Origin: Wuchereria bancrofti
Taxonomy: Eukaryota > Nematoda > Chromadorea > Rhabditida > Onchocercidae
Length of the DNA stretch: 64,000 bases
Assembly (NCBI GenBank): GCA_005281725.1
Contig: SSBO01000001.1
Location: forward strand, 7,300,399 to 7,364,398
Direction: 5' to 3'
Program-made: the position numbers and the translations under genes
Part shown: positions 62,806-64,000 of the stretch, piece after piece
Layout: each line of letters opens with the position of its first letter
Position numbering within the stretch: position 1 is the first letter of the stretch
The notes under the pieces: generated by a model
What the model was told of the DNA's origin: nothing
The model's input: only the letters and a program-made list of their open reading frames with translations
Database searches by the model: none

Positions 62806-63313
62806 ATGGCGCAGTCGATTCCACCGGGTGATATCCATACCCAACCGGGATCAAAGATTGTCTTCAATGCTCCGTACGATGACAAACATACATATCACAT
62901 TAAGGTATACCTATATTAGTGGAATACAATCAAACGATGGTGACGAGTTTTATTAAAGGATGTGGTACTACTAAAACCAAAACTATCTCAGATTATGCTA
63001 TTATTTTTGATAGTAATAAAATTTTGAGATTACTAATGCCGGTGGTCGTCGCATTGGTTGGGCTATTAAAACGACCAATATGCGCCGCCTAGGTGTTGAC
63101 CCACCATGTGGCGTCCTGGACCCAAAGGAGAATGTTCTCATGGCGGTCTCGTGTGACACATTCGATGCGTCGAAGGAAGACATCAACAACGACCGTATTA
63201 CCATCGAATGGACAAACACACCGGATGGAGCTGCGAAACAATTCCGCCGCGAATGGTTCCAGGGCGATGGTATGGTTCGCCGCAAGAACCTTCCAATCGA
63301 ATATAACCTATAA
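62806..63313 (+). CDS. Major sperm protein (MSP), plus-strand copy
   Basis: This is the sister of the minus-strand copy, also 127 residues in two exons (62806-62904 and 63029-63313, phase 0). It starts [20 protein letters not shown]. It differs from the minus copy at positions 5 (I/V), 11 (H/N), 15 (G/S) and in the DASKED versus DAARED segment; all core MSP motifs are intact. The 124-bp intron ends in TTTTGAG rather than TTTTCAG, an uncommon but AG-ended acceptor, so splicing may be less efficient than in the sister gene. Role is as for the other copy: sperm motility filaments and extracellular signalling. AATAAA follows at 63380-63385. GC-richer codon choice resembles that of the sister copy. 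Confidence 0.96.
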
Positions 63314-64000
63314 AAATGCATAATGTTGCATCTCAATTATAATCATTCGATTTCAATCCACATTGTATAATATCAGTGGAATAAATGAATTGGATTGTGA
63401 TAGAATGATAAAATTATCAGCATGACTAATTACATATTATTGATTGCTTATCATTCAAAAATAATCAAATAATTCAAATGAATTCTACACTTAAAAGCAT
63501 TCTTGTAACCTTTATGATAGTTGTCCAAAAGTACTCATATTTTTTATTCTTCATCTAATTCATTTTCTAATTTCCTATTTCTATTCTCTATTTTTCATTT
63601 TATTCTTTATTTTTCTATTCTATGGTTTCTATTTCTATTCTATTTTCTACCATTTGTTGAACATAGCATAACACTATAGTAAGAGATGGTGATAAATAGT
63701 CTAATATGATGAAAGCTGATTGGAAAAAAAGTGAAAGTAATGATGACTCAATAGAAAACTGTAATTTATGGAACTGAAATTATTTTGTATTAAAAAATAG
63801 CTGATAACGAATAATAATTATTAGCAAGAGCTTCAAGTTAAGCTTTATTAGCGTTACGATTAGTTAAATTGCTAACATTGCTAAAAATATACTTATAAAA
63901 AATATGGAAAACTAAATTAGTTTAATTTCCTCTTCGTTTCTGTTTGCTATTATTTAACTAGTTTTATTTAAATAAGATCGCATAAAATTTTTGAAAAGGC
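63314..64000. other. Downstream flank of MSP, no gene recognised
   Basis: Contains the MSP poly(A) signal (63380-63385), then AT-rich sequence including a TTCTATTTCTATTCTA-type pyrimidine stretch at about 63575-63645. Nothing else seen. Confidence 0.65.

Noticed and set aside
1..64000. CRISPR arrays and bacterial-style operon signals
   Set aside because: The repeats seen are microsatellites and minisatellites without regular unique spacers, and the genes are intron-rich eukaryotic genes.

Overview
The window is strongly AT-rich eukaryotic DNA with many small exons, short T-rich 3' splice sites and long microsatellite-filled introns. Two major sperm protein (MSP) genes, each split by one intron and encoding a product ending in IEYNL, point to a nematode and most likely a filarial (spirurid) worm. 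No bacterial or Wolbachia-like block, CRISPR array, rRNA gene or tRNA gene was seen.

Layout: (1) 354-4597, minus strand: the N-terminal half of TAF2, a TFIID subunit, running off the left edge. (2) 4.6-11.2 kb: no recognisable gene. (3) 11165-33808, plus strand: a 20-21 exon RIM-binding protein gene (RIMB-1) with the order SH3, three FN3, SH3, SH3. It occupies a third of the window and carries most of the unusual repeats. (4) 34702-35641, minus strand: a probable COMM-domain gene, convergent with RIMB-1. (5) 36395-52882, plus strand: five co-oriented housekeeping genes. These are mitochondrial-type asparaginyl-tRNA synthetase, the RNase P/MRP subunit POP5, an ACBD5-like tail-anchored acyl-CoA-binding protein, a coiled-coil protein resembling kinetochore NSL1, and V-ATPase subunit D. 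Each start codon has a good 3' splice site shortly upstream with no obvious partner donor, as expected for spliced-leader addition. (6) 56284-58318, plus strand: a complete cytochrome b561. (7) about 60310-61110, minus strand: a decayed non-LTR retrotransposon fragment. (8) 61845-63313: two MSP genes transcribed divergently from a shared 443-bp spacer.

Exon models were built by hand from reading-frame continuity, GT/AG boundaries and family resemblance. Phases close for TAF2 as far as visible, RIMB-1, AsnRS, POP5, ACBD5-like, V-ATPase D, cytochrome b561 and both MSPs. The NSL1-like and COMM-domain models are incomplete in the middle. The genes serve separate functions (transcription, synapse, translation, tRNA processing, lipid contact sites, chromosome segregation, proton pumping, ascorbate redox, sperm motility). 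The only functional grouping seen is the MSP pair and the possible five-gene operon.
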